64,000 nt of DNA from Uranotaenia lowii (taxonomy: Eukaryota; Arthropoda; Insecta; Diptera; Culicidae), in assembly GCF_029784155.1 (NCBI RefSeq), contig NC_073693.1, positions 161,306,031-161,370,030 of the forward strand, in the 5' to 3' direction. Of the stretch, positions 46,485 through 56,944 are shown piece after piece. Position numbers and translations under genes: made by a program. A model generated the notes under the pieces. It was not told where the DNA came from and did no database searches. It saw only the letters and a program-made list of their open reading frames with translations. Positions within the stretch are counted from its first letter, which is position 1. The number at the start of each line of letters is the position of its first letter.

Positions 46485-48011
46485 TTACCACAGATTATTA
46501 CCATTCCATTTGTCAGTCATTATACTATTTTTAAGATTTTGTAACTCTAAGTCTGTTTCGGTAGCTTGAATTACTTCCTCTATGTCGATCGCAGCACTGT
46601 TTTGAACAGCCTGAATAATGCTTTCCGTTTCATAGTCAAAGCAAGAGATTTCTTCCTCCACGATGAGGCTTGAAATTGACTTGACCATAACACGTCTTAT
46701 AAAAATTTCTGTGTCTTCGATCCATTGTTCATCCTGGACATGTGAACCCAATCTGGAGAGAACATCGGCCAAATTAGCAGACCCTCTTCTATAAACGACC
46801 TTGAACTTAAAAGCTTGTAGTAAGTTGTTATTGTCTTGGACCTTCAATTCGGCATCGAAAACTGTTAACAATTTTAACGGAACACGACCATAAGCCAGAA
46901 AACGTTTGTCTGTTTCAAATCGCTCATTCTTGGTTGTAGCACCACGAAGTTTCATTAGTTGCCAAGTTGTGTCATCAATCAGATTGTATTTGGAGCCTGA
47001 ATCAATAAGCATTACAATATCAACACCACCAACGAGACACGAAATCAAATCATCAGATCCACCGATATTGTATACAGAAGAATTTTCGTAGCCCGTATCT
47101 TCAACATGATTAACACTTCGAGGGAATTTCGGAGGACGTGATAAGTTTCGTTTATCAAAGTTGATTGTTCTACGCATTTTGAAATTTTCACGCTTTTTGG
47201 ATTTACATAACGATTCGTAATGACCTACTTTATCGCAACGTTTACAGTTGTGGTAATATGCCGGACAACTTTGAACATTTTGATGACGATCATGTCCGCA
47301 ACGCATACATCTAGGATTCTTCGGTCCTCTATCATTTCCGGGAAATTGATCATAGAGACGGTTCACTGTGGTGCCTTGAGTTTTTGGTTTCATCTGGGCG
47401 GACTGGTAACGTACTGATTGATATGCATTTAATATTTTGTGTAAGTTATCGACTGTAAGTTGTTCCTTTTCTAAAAGTTTATGACGCAAATCATCGGAAG
47501 CTGATTGTATAATTTTATCAATAATTGCAATGTGACGACTTTCTATCTCTGATTTCCCGAAATTGCACTTTTCAGCAGCTTGCTGAATCCGCAAAGCAAA
47601 TTTCTCTATAGGCTCATCATGCTCTGGCACCATTTCCCAAAATTGATAGCGTTCAAAACTTTCATGATGCTTCGGGGAGAAAAAATCCGTCAGCCTCTTT
47701 TTAATAGCTAAGTATGGATCAACTTCCGCTACATTCGTTTCTTCGGGCAATCCGAAGTACGCGCTCTGCAATTCCAAACCACCCATAGCCAAAAGCTGTG
47801 TTTTTCGATTTGCTCCATCCATAATATGAGCAGCTTCCATGATTGTCTCAAACCATCGCACCCAAGAATTCCAAACATTTCTAATTTCAGATGAGGGTAG
47901 ATGCTTGTACTTAAAATGAGGAAGATTATACGACGCTGGACTGAGAAAGGATTGATTTTGTTGAGAACTTGGTCCAGGTATGGGGGAATCGGAGAGTTTA
48001 TCGTTTGCCAT
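46485..48011 (-). CDS. Gag-protease fusion with an internal deletion of reverse transcriptase
   Basis: The ORF is 508 residues from MANDKLSDSPIPGPSS. Residues 30-220 form a capsid-type gag region (WNSWVRWFETIMEAA; ERYQFWEMVPEHDEPIEKF). Two zinc knuckles follow near 235-275 (CMRCGHDRHQNVQSC; CKRCDKVGHYESLC). Next is a retroviral-type aspartic protease with LIDSGSKYNLID. After DAELKVQDNNNLLQ the sequence jumps to VVYRRGSANLADVLSRL, a phrase that belongs just downstream of RNase H. The missing block, RT plus RNase H, would be roughly 1.7 kb, and the deletion keeps the frame open. Gag and pol appear to be one continuous frame, as in mag-like elements. Confidence 0.9.
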   Translation of the reverse strand: MANDKLSDSPIPGPSSQQNQSFLSPASYNLPHFKYKHLPSSEIRNVWNSWVRWFETIMEAAHIMDGANRKTQLLAMGGLELQSAYFGLPEETNVAEVDPYLAIKKRLTDFFSPKHHESFERYQFWEMVPEHDEPIEKFALRIQQAAEKCNFGKSEIESRHIAIIDKIIQSASDDLRHKLLEKEQLTVDNLHKILNAYQSVRYQSAQMKPKTQGTTVNRLYDQFPGNDRGPKNPRCMRCGHDRHQNVQSCPAYYHNCKRCDKVGHYESLCKSKKRENFKMRRTINFDKRNLSRPPKFPRSVNHVEDTGYENSSVYNIGGSDDLISCLVGGVDIVMLIDSGSKYNLIDDTTWQLMKLRGATTKNERFETDKRFLAYGRVPLKLLTVFDAELKVQDNNNLLQAFKFKVVYRRGSANLADVLSRLGSHVQDEQWIEDTEIFIRRVMVKSISSLIVEEEISCFDYETESIIQAVQNSAAIDIEEVIQATETDLELQNLKNSIMTDKWNGNNLW

Positions 48012-48401
48012 TGTAACGTTGTTTGCTGTTTTATTAAAGAATAAAGAAAATGAAACAATTTTTCTTTCAGTTCTCTTATTGTTTATTTCATGTCGAGTTT
48101 TTTTTTTATTATATGTATTTGAGAATAAAATTTTCGTAACAATTTATTTTTCACGAAACTTTATCGATCAATAAAATAATTGGTTTCAAAATTTGTTTAT
48201 TATTATTATTTTATTTTTTTTTTGTTTTTTGGGCCACCCTAGCTGGTAAGCAGCCAGTTTTCATGTTCACTATTCAAATCATATTCGAAGGAGCTTTCAA
48301 CCATGCAGCAGCTTTCGTGTTCACATACACCAATAAGCTCAGTTGGCCATAATCATTTATTCTGTTTCATGCTTCGTTTGAAACCAACTTTTCTTGGTAT
48401 T

Positions 48402-49063
48402 GCATCATCCAAGAGCAGAACCCCTAAGCATTACAGTTGAAATTCTATTATTCGTTACTTTTTTTTCATTACATCATTCAAGAGCAGATCATCGTTTCTT
48501 TTCTTCCTCTTTTTTTTTTCGCATCATCCAAGAGCAGATTATCGATAATTTTAAATTTCATTCACATCATCATCACAATTAGCTAGCTATTTTTGTTTTA
48601 ATTCGCATCATCCAAGAGCGACTTTTGAATTAATCAAATCTGTTTTTTTTCACATCATCACAGAGCAAACATTTTAGTTGCTTTTTTTTTCATTTGCATT
48701 ATCCAAAAGCAAATCATTTTACAATGACATAGTTTTAATCGTGTATTTATGTATTTCAATACTTTGTAATTTCACATCATTTAAGAGTTTTCCACTGTGT
48801 TCGTATCGTTTTTTTTTTTTCCTCGCATCATCTAAGAGCGTCTCATTGAAACTGTATCGTTACTTGTATTGGTTTTTCATTTTGTCACTTATTCCGCATC
48901 ATCGAAGTGCGTTCCACTGGCCGTACCGTTTTTGTAATTTCGCATCATCTAAGAGCGTTTAACTGTAGCCGTTTCGTTTTAATTGTATTGGTTCTTCCGT
49001 TGTGACACTTCACTCATACTGTGGTTGAAAAGCTTTCCTTCCTGTTAGCATCATTGAAGAGCT
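48402..49063 (-). repeat. Array of about 11 small stem-loops with conserved loop ATCATYNAAGA in the retrotransposon leader
   Basis: The 11-base word ATCAT(C/T)NAAGA occurs at 48404, 48473, 48523, 48607, 48654, 48698, 48776, 48827, 48898, 48944 and 49050, with small variants. It is nearly always flanked by complementary bases. The flanks change together: GC/GC, CGC/GCG, AGC/GCT, AC/GT and, at 48692-48714, ATTTGC/GCAAAT. That is the pattern of a conserved hairpin loop on a covarying stem of 2-6 pairs. Spacers are T-rich and not conserved. In element sense (minus) the loop reads TCTTNRATGAT. Two copies (48473, 48654) have an A-C mismatch in the stem. Confidence 0.75.
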
Positions 49064-49397
49064 TTTTTCCGTTAGGAGGAGAAATTGCGCAGTAAAATTT
49101 TTTTTTTCACCTCTTATAATTTTTCAATTTCAATGAAAACTTGTTAGCACACTTATAAATGGCAAAATAAGAGCAGTGTCACCTGCCTAAGTTTTCAGTT
49201 AAAAACACTAATTGATCACGGAGGCGCATTTCTGAACTTTAATCGTTCTACTGGTTTCGCTTACCTTTTAATCCTCGTTGTTGTTCCAGGCTTTGATCCA
49301 ATTTGCACAGATTTTCACCAATTTTCACAGATTTCTTTTCCGGTACACTTCCAATTGTGGAAAATTTTACTTTTTACTTTTACCGCACGCGTTTCTA

Positions 49398-49417
49398 GGT
49401 TCGAATACTCGTCGCCA
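49398..49417 (-). promoter_or_regulatory. tRNA primer-binding site
   Basis: The minus strand reads TGGCGACGAGTATTCGAACC directly after the 5' LTR. TGG pairs with a tRNA CCA end, and TGGCGAC recalls arginine-tRNA-primed elements; the tRNA identity is not certain. Confidence 0.6.
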
Positions 49418-49563
49418 TGTGAGACTCAACTTAATGTGGCGCAACACGTCTACTCGTGGTGGCGGTCCCGAATACTCTGTTCGCATATGACGAGGCGAGA
49501 CGAGAGCTTTCGCTACAGTTCATGCATGGTGGGAAATAGGTAAAAAGGGGCAAGGCTATCACA
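49418..49563 (-). repeat. 5' LTR of the 42-kb retrotransposon
   Basis: It is 146 bp, the partner of 42135-42280, followed by ACCAT that repeats the base sequence left of the other LTR. It is short for an LTR, and no obvious TATA box is seen. Confidence 0.95.
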
Positions 49564-49666
49564 ACCATAATGCAAGTTCTCGTTGAAATCTCATTTTATG
49601 AGTTTTCACTGAAAACTCATAAAACGACTTGATCCACAAAACTGCCATTATGGTTATTTTTTAAAC
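49564..49666. mobile_element. Right part of the small palindromic element that received the LTR retrotransposon
   Basis: It contains a perfect 31-base palindrome, arms TTTTATGAGTTTTCA around a central C (49594-49624). It ends with CCATTATGGTTATTTTTTAAAC, the inverted partner of the stub at 42118-42134. It is a compact fold-back element older than the LTR insertion. Confidence 0.65.
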
Positions 49667-51026
49667 ATTAATGGTTCAATGTGGCCCAGCGTGTATGTGA
49701 AAAGAAGCCAAAACAACCCGTAAGTGCAGGAAGCCACCATGCAGTATGAAAAAATGGTGGCACGAAAAAGTATGTAACATAGGCTGGTACATACCAGTAT
49801 GTAGAAAGTACGCAAAAGAACGTAGAGCTCTGTGAACTAAAAAGTATGTTAAAATCACATAAAATAGGAAAAAAATCAAAATTTTTATTAGGAATTAAGA
49901 AGCAGAGATATTTTCTTTTAAATTGAGTGAAATTTTATTTGAGTTGATAATTTATTGAACTTCAATTCAAAGTTTAAAAACGAGTACCTACAGTAATTTA
50001 TTTTTGAATACCCTTTATCATTTCCGGTCACTGTTTTTTTGCAAACTGTTTTCGGTTCATCCGAGTAATACGTTTTTCCGTTGGGGATTGAATGCTACAT
50101 CATGATGGATTATCTGGAAATCACCCAGATGGGATTTGTCACACCAGAACATCGATTTTTTAGTTTGAGCTGGTGTCCTTGATATTCAATTTCTGGGGCA
50201 GGGTATGATTCGATCGACAGTAAACTGGCGGATTAAGTTTAAAATCCTATTAAGGCAAAAAATGGTTAAACAAAATTGTTAAAAAAAAAGATATAAATAT
50301 TAACTTTGATTTTTGGCTTTCTTTGTTGAGGACGCAACTATGGTGGAATAAGATTGTTGAATCGTCTATGATAGCGTTTCATGTCGCTTCTGGACCCAGT
50401 GGAAACCAACAACTATCCTGAAATTAAGGAGATGAATTGAAAAAAAAAACATTCAGCAGAAAAAAATGTTACCAAACTTACCAAGAAAATTATGTTTTCG
50501 CAAAGACTTATGGGAAAGTTCTGCAAAAATTGTTGCTTGCGCGCAAGTAGGATGCAAATCACAGACTGACTCCCTGGTGGTGCGAGTGAGAAGCAAAACG
50601 CCGTCAACTTCAAATTATCTGAAATTAAAGTTCTTTCTACATAGAGGGTTTTGTAGAACAGAAAGAACTGACAAAGAATGTAATTTTTGAAACCCACTTC
50701 TACGTAAAAGTTGTCGAACTTCAAAGTATGTACTTTTTACGGTCCCACTATGTACAATTTTCTTAGAGTGATGATTTATACCAGTGATTGAAATCCTCAC
50801 CAATTTTCTCATCAGAGGCATTCAAAATACACACTTTGAGGCCTCGCATAGCTATACAGGAGACGATACATATACATTCATTCAAACCTCCCCCCATGAG
50901 GAGGATCTGCTCTGAGAGACACTATTCGTTTGCTGCCCCGAACGAACTCTCTCAACGTTCGGTTGCTACATGATGCATGAAGAAGACGAGGCACACATAC
51001 TCATTTACGTTCTTGAATTTGAATAA
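49667..51026. other. AT-rich intergenic DNA, no gene seen
   Basis: Open frames on both strands up to about 100 codons have no recognisable motif and AT-driven composition. Confidence 0.4.
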
Positions 51027-51034
51027 CTCCAGCC

Positions 51035-51472
51035 AAGAGATGCCAATGTGCCTGATTTTTCAGGCGTTGCCTGATTTTTCGAGGCTCTGCCTGACAACCT
51101 GATAAGCCATTGATTTTCCCTGAATTTTGAAAATATGCCTGATTTTGCCTGATTTTTGCGAATGTCATGAAAAATGGGTAGTAAGGAACTGGAGTAGGTA
51201 CCATAGCAGAAGTGAAAAAGTGAAAATGTGGCTGAATTAAAACAATCGAAAGATTCCCGTTAATTCTTATTGAAAAAGAGAATTGAAGGGATTGCTTGGA
51301 TGCAGCAGAATTATTCAATTAAGTAGGCTCAGAACACACATATTGGAGTTAAAATGTGGAAAATATGGTCATCACTTTGAGCGAAATTTCCGTTACTTTT
51401 ACGTAGCCTGATTTTGCCTGATTTTTATTTCGCAAGTTCCTTGATTTTTGAAAATAAATGTTGGCAACCCTG
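51035..51472. mobile_element. hAT-like MITE 1 with TGCCTGATTTT words
   Basis: The element is 438 bp, flanked by a perfect 8-bp duplication CTCCAGCC (51027-51034 and 51473-51480). The right end reads ...TTGGCAACCCTG and the left AAGAGATGCCAA, so the terminal repeat CAGGGTTGCCAA is decayed at the left tip. The word TGCCTGATTTT recurs six times near the two ends. The interior is non-coding. Confidence 0.75.
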
Positions 51473-51547
51473 CTCCAGCCGATAGCTGTCGTTGAGGAAG
51501 GTTGAGGAGAACATCTTCAACCTCGCCGCAAAGGTTGAGGCAACAAC

Positions 51548-53439
51548 CAGCGTTGCCACATTTAAATCTGTATTTTCGAGGCAAAAAATCTTTTTTATCT
51601 GTATAAAATCTCAAAAATCTGTATTAAAATCTGTATTCAAAATTCTGATTCCGGCTACTAACACTGCACTACGGCGATCTTTTTTATAATGCGCGGCGTA
51701 ACAATTTAGTTGCCCTCTTCATTATTGCGAACTGCGACATTTGTGCCACCTTCAAATCAGTGTTAATCCTGTGATTTTGCTACATGCGATCCGCCTTTTG
51801 GTTTGTCTGTACAAATTATTGCGACTTCGAAACATTGCTCGAAATCCAACTTCCAGTATAACGAACAAAATACATATCCGCGGGACATGTTAAAAATAAG
51901 ATCACGCCAACTTTAAAGTGGATATGTTTCGTAAAATGCAACGATCTTTGTCCAACCGGGATTTCACAATCAGATGGGATTTAAAAATTGTGTCAATTGT
52001 CTCTGATCAGTTTCTGTATTTAGTTGTAATTGTTGTATACTGAAAGAAAGATATCCACAGCAGCGCAGAAGTAGTTCAATTATATTTAACTAGGTACCAT
52101 TAAAAGTTACAATTCGTGTAATGCAATGTCTGATCTTGGTATATGATTTTCGAACGCCGGTTTGAAAACTGTTTTCAAACCCTTCACCGAAAAAACTTTT
52201 CACATTATCGCTACGTGAAATTGTACATAGATTTTTGCCACCCTGAAAATCATGTGGAATCTACGTGAATTTCAGGTAGCAAACAGAGCTCGCGCAGGAA
52301 ACAGAATTCACGTAATTTTCATGTGTGTTGTGGATGAATGTCACTTGAAGCGCGTACGTGGAAAAGGAATTCGTTCTGCTACATGTAATTCACGTAGATA
52401 TCATATTGATATGAACGTAGCGGGTGTTTTATTTCGCATCTTGAATTAAAACATATTTGAAATTCGCGGAGGAGTTTTATTATGTCGAATGAAATTAAAC
52501 ACACTATGAACATATTTTTCACTTCAATAGTAACTGTAGTTTACCACTTTAACTGCACATTAACATTTCAGTAATTTTATTAAGACGTGTACACTACCGA
52601 TGAAATGGCAATTGATGAGCCACGGTTGCTGGGCGTCCCAATTCCAAATCCTGTAAAAATAACAAAAAATGTAAACAACAACGATAATACCAAATTCTTA
52701 ATACTCACGAAAAATCTGCTTTTCCATCTCAGAATGTCGCGCTGTCTTCCAGTCCGAATTGTTGGATCTACGCCATATTGAATAGTGTATTCTTTCACAT
52801 AGATTCTACGTGAATGATCCATTCAGAGTTACGTGAATATCACATAGAAATCATCAAACCCGTCTATACCTGGCGGATCACTGGATTTTCACGTAGAACG
52901 AATGTGTCTGTGTTTTGACCGCATACAACCAAGTGAATTTCACGTAAAGGTCACGTGATTTTCTATTAATTTTTAAATGCTTCACGTAAATCGATCAAAA
53001 ATTCACGTAGTGAGCGCCTACGTGAAAATCCAGGTGAATTAAGAGTTTTTATTTCGGTTGAGTGTTGCATTGAAGCCGTTCTGAATAATAATCTGGAAGA
53101 TTTTCCTCATTTGTGAGCATGACAATTGACCCAAGTAACACCGATGGTTTTATTAAACTGTTCAAGCCCCCTATAAAACCAAAACATCATCTAATAGCCT
53201 GCTATAAAACTTTAAATGTTACTTGGGGATGGCTTAAACGTTTGTTCATCAAAGGAGATTATTCTCGATTAACTCAAAGCATAATCAAAATATCATAGAA
53301 TTTTTTTCATTTGCTGAAAATCTGTATAGAATCTGTATAAATTTCCAATTATCTGTAATCTGTATATACAGATTCTTGGTTTGAAAATCTCAAAAAAATC
53401 TGTATATTCACAGAAAAATCTGTATAGGTGGTAACGCTG
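51548..53439. mobile_element. hAT-like element 2 with ATCTGTAT words
   Basis: It is flanked by a perfect 8-bp duplication GCAACAAC (51540-51547 and 53440-53447). The terminal repeats CAGCGTTGCCAC and, in reverse, CAGCGTTACCAC differ at one base. ATCTGTAT-type words recur about four times inside the left end and six times inside the right, all in the same direction. The 1.9-kb interior holds no transposase but contains the ACGTGA-word region described separately, which may be a nested element. Confidence 0.8.
52205..53030. repeat. Region rich in TTCACGTA/TACGTGAA words, possible nested element
   Basis: About a dozen copies of TTCACGTA or its reverse complement occur at 52214, 52260, 52300, 52390, 52803, 52832, 52890, 52938, 52983, 53010 and 53019, clustered at the two ends of an 800-base stretch. 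The clustering at both sides is like subterminal repeats of a further MITE. Exact ends were not found. Confidence 0.45.
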
Positions 53440-53447
53440 GCAACAAC

Positions 53448-53647
53448 AAAAACAACCGAACTTATTGCGTTGCACGGCCCGCAACGTATAGTGCAAAGAG
53501 GGGGGAGGAAAAAGAAACGAAAAAACTAGCTGCCTGCGTGCGGTTGCTGTGCAATAATAGCAATAGCAGAAAAACCTCACGCATTCGATCCAGGCACAAA
53601 CGAGGAGACTCGGGTTTGCTCTGCCTTTTGAATTCGGTTCCCTCAAG
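53448..53647. other. Short spacer between two hAT-like elements
   Basis: A G-rich line (GAGGGGGGAGG near 53497) is present. The 124-codon minus ORF that crosses it spans two elements and is not a gene. Confidence 0.4.
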
Positions 53648-53655
53648 GTTGTAAC

Positions 53656-54175
53656 CAGGGTTGTCAACTATTTTTCAGAAAAGTCTGGAAGATTTTAAAA
53701 AAATGTCTGGAAATGTGTGGAAATGTCTGGACACCTTAGCTTTGAAGGTGGCGACCTTTTTTTTTTGGTCCCCAGATCTCAATGTTGCAATACTATTTTT
53801 CTGTCACCATATCAGTCACGCGTTATGTCTTGTATGTATGTATGTATGTAGGTAATCCCCAAACCATATCATTCACGTAATGTGTCTTAATCTCAATTTG
53901 ACATATGTACATCTTCAAAGCAATTGCCAATATTAATAGGTTTCGAACACATATGAATTCATAATTCATAAATTCTAATCATTTCCTGCCATATTACACC
54001 ATGACCAAATTGAATTTTCATAGTTTCTTAGAACAATTTAAGTCCAAACCCAAAAGTCTGGAATTGTCTGGAAGAATTGTCAAAAATCTGGAAGTCTGGA
54101 AACCTGAAAAAATGTCTGGCAAAAATCCAAAAAGTCTGGAAGATCCAGACAAAATCTGGAAGGTTGACATCACTG
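53656..54175. mobile_element. hAT-like MITE 3 with GTCTGGAA words
   Basis: The element is 520 bp, flanked by a perfect 8-bp duplication GTTGTAAC (53648-53655 and 54176-54183). Ends are CAGGGTTGTCAAC and, in reverse, CAGTGATGTCAAC. GTCTGGAA words recur about four times inside the left end and about six times inside the right. A TATG microsatellite (53831-53850) lies inside. No transposase. Confidence 0.8.
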
Positions 54176-54300
54176 GTTGTAACAGGAGATGAGTGAGAGC
54201 CATTCGTTTGGTTTTTTGGATTCGCTGCCTCGAATGTATACTGCTTCTTGAAGGCGGGCCATATTGAGAGCGTATGCATCATCGGTTTTGTCGTCGCTGC

Positions 54301-55140
54301 CCAAGGAATATTTAAATAAGGTAGTGCCGAGAGCCATATTGGATTTTTTTGTGACGTCACAAAAACGATTGTATCGAAAATTTATATGAGAATGATAAGA
54401 ATTTCAAAGAAAAACACATTTTAGAACAAAAATGAATTCCAATTTCATTTCGATTATGTTCCGATTATGCCTCTATTTTACTATGTTCTGAAGTTTTTTG
54501 GTCCGTTGAAGATTGCATTATGTTTTTTTCTTAATTTATTAATGAATGCAACGTCGCCTTTTAGATAAAACGTGCAAAAATGAAGAAAAATCAGCTTTTA
54601 AAAGGTATAACTAGTAGATATTCGGTGTTCAACTGATTGTCATGATTTTAATTCAACTGGTTTACCATGTTCAATTCTTATGTAGAACAATTAACATCAA
54701 TAAACGATTGTTAAATCAGTTAACTAAAATGCCAATAAAAGATTGCTGTTTTGTATAAAAATTTGTGTTTTGATCACTTTATCGCAATGAGGAGCTTTAA
54801 CTGTACTGATTTGAACATTTTCATGTAAAAATTTAAAATAATTTTAAAGTTTTCCAAATTTCAATGGGGAAAATGCACCATTTTTTTTTAACTTCAATGG
54901 TCTATTTTCAAGAAAAAATATTCGAAAATGCAACTTTTTTTGTACCGATCTTAAAGAGCAAGAATCCCTCTACAATAACATTTTATCAAAGTGGAAAATT
55001 TCTAGCAGATTCTTCAAATTATCAACGAAAAAGATAAGTTTCCTAGTAAATTAACAAATTTTGCGTGATTGTGACGTTTCAGTCTGTACCAATACTAGAG
55101 CAGGGCTGCCTTGGCACTACCTTCTTTAAATATTCCTTGG
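54301..55140. mobile_element. TIR element with CCAAGGAATATTTAAA ends
   Basis: Left CCAAGGAATATTTAAATAAG, continuing GTAGTGCC, is matched in reverse at the right (GGCACTACCTTCTTTAAATA, then TTCCTTGG), with 27 of 28 bases agreeing. Seven identical flanking bases, TCGCTGC (54294-54300 and 55141-55147), or eight if the end is shifted by one, form the duplication. The 840-bp element has no ORF. A TGACGTCA site lies at 54352-54359. Confidence 0.75.
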
Positions 55141-55147
55141 TCGCTGC

Positions 55148-55477
55148 CTCAAAGCAACCTTTGCTTCCGAGTAAAGCAGTGAGCGAGAGAAGGTTGATCA
55201 ATTCATGCTCAGCAAAATTCAATCACTGATTTATACACACTTTTCCTTTCCCCACAGTTAAATCAAATCAAATTCCAATGCATGGTGTAGCAAATGTTGT
55301 TGAAAAAGGCAAACAAATTTATAATTTTTTTTTTAAACTTATCTCAATGACATAAAAGACAAAAATAAGGAAAATGACAAAAATTACGAAAATAACAGAA
55401 ACGACAAAAATCACAAAAATTAAAGAAATCACAAAAATGACAAAAAAGACATCCTTTCATGTACAATCTATTCGCAC
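55148..55477. other. Short intergenic stretch with A-rich simple repeat
   Basis: GACAAAAAT-like simple repeat at 55361-55450, similar to 6062-6856. No gene. Confidence 0.5.
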
Positions 55478-55610
55478 TAAAGGGTGATACGGTCAAAATT
55501 TGGTCAAGGGAAAACGCGTGTAAATCGGTGAAATCGTTTATTTAAAAAATCAAATTAATTTTTTTTTCAAGTTTAATTAGAATAAAATTCAGGAAAAATA
55601 AAATATTCAG

Positions 55611-55960
55611 TTAAGCTTCCGCTTTTCCTAATCCGAATTGCCGGGCCTTACGCTTAACCCCTGCCATCAGATTTTGTACAGCCACCTTGTCCACCTTCTT
55701 CGCCGCAGAAAGCCAGTTTGCCTTGAACTGCTGCTCGTCCTTAGCAGTTTTTTTGGTCTTCTTTAGGTTCCGCTTGACAATAGCCCAGTATTCCTCAATT
55801 TTGCGGAGCTCTGGCGTGTTGGGAGGGTTCTTGTCCTTGGGAACCACCTGCACGTTGTTGGCGGCGTACCACTCCATGGCCTTTTTACCGTAATGGCAAG
55901 ATGCCAAATCCGGCCAAAACAGTACGGAAAAAACGTGTTTCTTCAGGAAAGGCAGTAGAC
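55611..55960 (-). pseudogene. DD37E transposase, C-terminal part
   Basis: The frame reads FWPDLASCHYGKKAMEWYAA, then PPNTPELRKIEEYWAIVKRN and ends KARQFGLGKAEA at 55611. The second catalytic Asp (in WPD) and the Glu of KIE are separated by 37 residues, which defines the DD37E group described from mosquitoes. This part is open and reads better than copy 1. The N-terminal part lies beyond the inserted element. Confidence 0.85.
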
Positions 55961-55964
55961 ATTT

Positions 55965-56940
55965 CTAGAGTTTGTTTTGATTAGGTCGTATGAGCCACCT
56001 GACGAGTTTCGAAAAAATCGATGTTAAAGTTTCGTAAGGCATTTTTTAATCTTGTATTTAAAGTATCGCTCTGAATGGCATACCAATTAAGTATGCGCTA
56101 TAAGTTTATGTGAGATTCGTCCTAGCGTGTTTGTTATAAGCATCAGTATAGTTGTTCGAGAAAACATGCACTTGCGCCCTTCTGCATACCATTTTTGGCG
56201 CAAACGTCGTTTTGCAACTTTTTCAAATTTTTCCTATAACTGTATTTCAATTGAAAGTTACCTCTTAATTTCCTGTTTAGGTACTAAATTTAACCTCGGG
56301 TAGCAGCAGAAAGCAGCAGTGATGTGTGCGAGTGTCCTCTAAGAGGCCTGCCGAAAAGGGACTGCGATCGACTGACTTCAGTAAACATTCTTTAACGTTG
56401 ATTTTACATTGCTGGTTACTATCTGGCGCCTCCGATAACCGCTCAAGGAATAATGGAACACATCAAAAGCGCTTAAGTTTATTTGGCTTCCACTGTGGTA
56501 AAAAATATAAATTAAGAATTTGTTTAGCCTAAAAGTAATGTGGTTTTCACTTACCAGCAACAATTTTTTCCACTGAGATAGCTATAACCACTCACACTAA
56601 TGATATCTTTCCGATTATATTAAGTTTTTCAGTTATTTGCTACCGTACTTTCTGCGAAGATGCAAAAGGACCGATAACCCAATTCGTCGAACTGTGTTTT
56701 TAGGTCCTTTTGCATGCACGGCAATGCTGGGCAACGCGAAAGGTCGTTAAAACCAAGTTGCACTCAAAAGTTATAAAGTCTTCATACGTCTTAAAATCAA
56801 ATCATAATATTGAAGTTATTTATTGTTTAAATGAAACCAAGTTTTTATCTAATAAAGAATGCATGTTTATAAACCGTTTGCAGTTAATAACTCATTTTTG
56901 TTTATAATGGTTCATACGACGTAATCAAAACAAACTCTAG
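55965..56940. mobile_element. TIR element inserted in the DD37E transposase
   Basis: The terminal repeats are 33 bp (start CTAGAGTTTGTTTTGATTA) with two mismatches between the ends. ATTT flanks both sides (55961-55964 and 56941-56944), and copy 1 has a single (G)TTT at this place, so the 4-bp duplication is real. The 976-bp interior has no recognisable transposase. A 4-bp duplication with CTAGAG ends does not match a superfamily I can name with confidence. Confidence 0.85.
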
Positions 56941-56944
56941 ATTT

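Larger units (their letters stand above)
42135..49563 (-). mobile_element. Ty3/gypsy-type LTR retrotransposon (mag-like), complete ends but defective
   Basis: The element is 7.4 kb long, flanked by the 5-bp duplication ACCAT (42130-42134 and 49564-49568) and bounded by 146-bp LTRs that differ at one base. Coding is on the minus strand: leader with stem-loop array, gag with two CCHC knuckles fused in frame to protease, then the integrase end of pol. The reverse transcriptase and most of RNase H are deleted, about 100 bases are inserted before the integrase, and a 2.77-kb TA-flanked DNA element splits the integrase. It therefore cannot transpose alone, yet the near-identical LTRs imply a fairly recent insertion. 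Confidence 0.9.

Noticed and set aside
48402..49063. Spaced direct repeats resembling a CRISPR array
   Set aside because: The genome is eukaryotic, the repeats are 11 bases plus variable stems, spacings are unequal, and they lie in a retrotransposon leader.
49398..49417. Primer-binding site covering a full tRNA T-arm (GGTTCGAAT)
   Set aside because: Only 11 bases lie between the T-loop-like part and CCA, where a tRNA needs 16, so the T-loop resemblance is probably chance.
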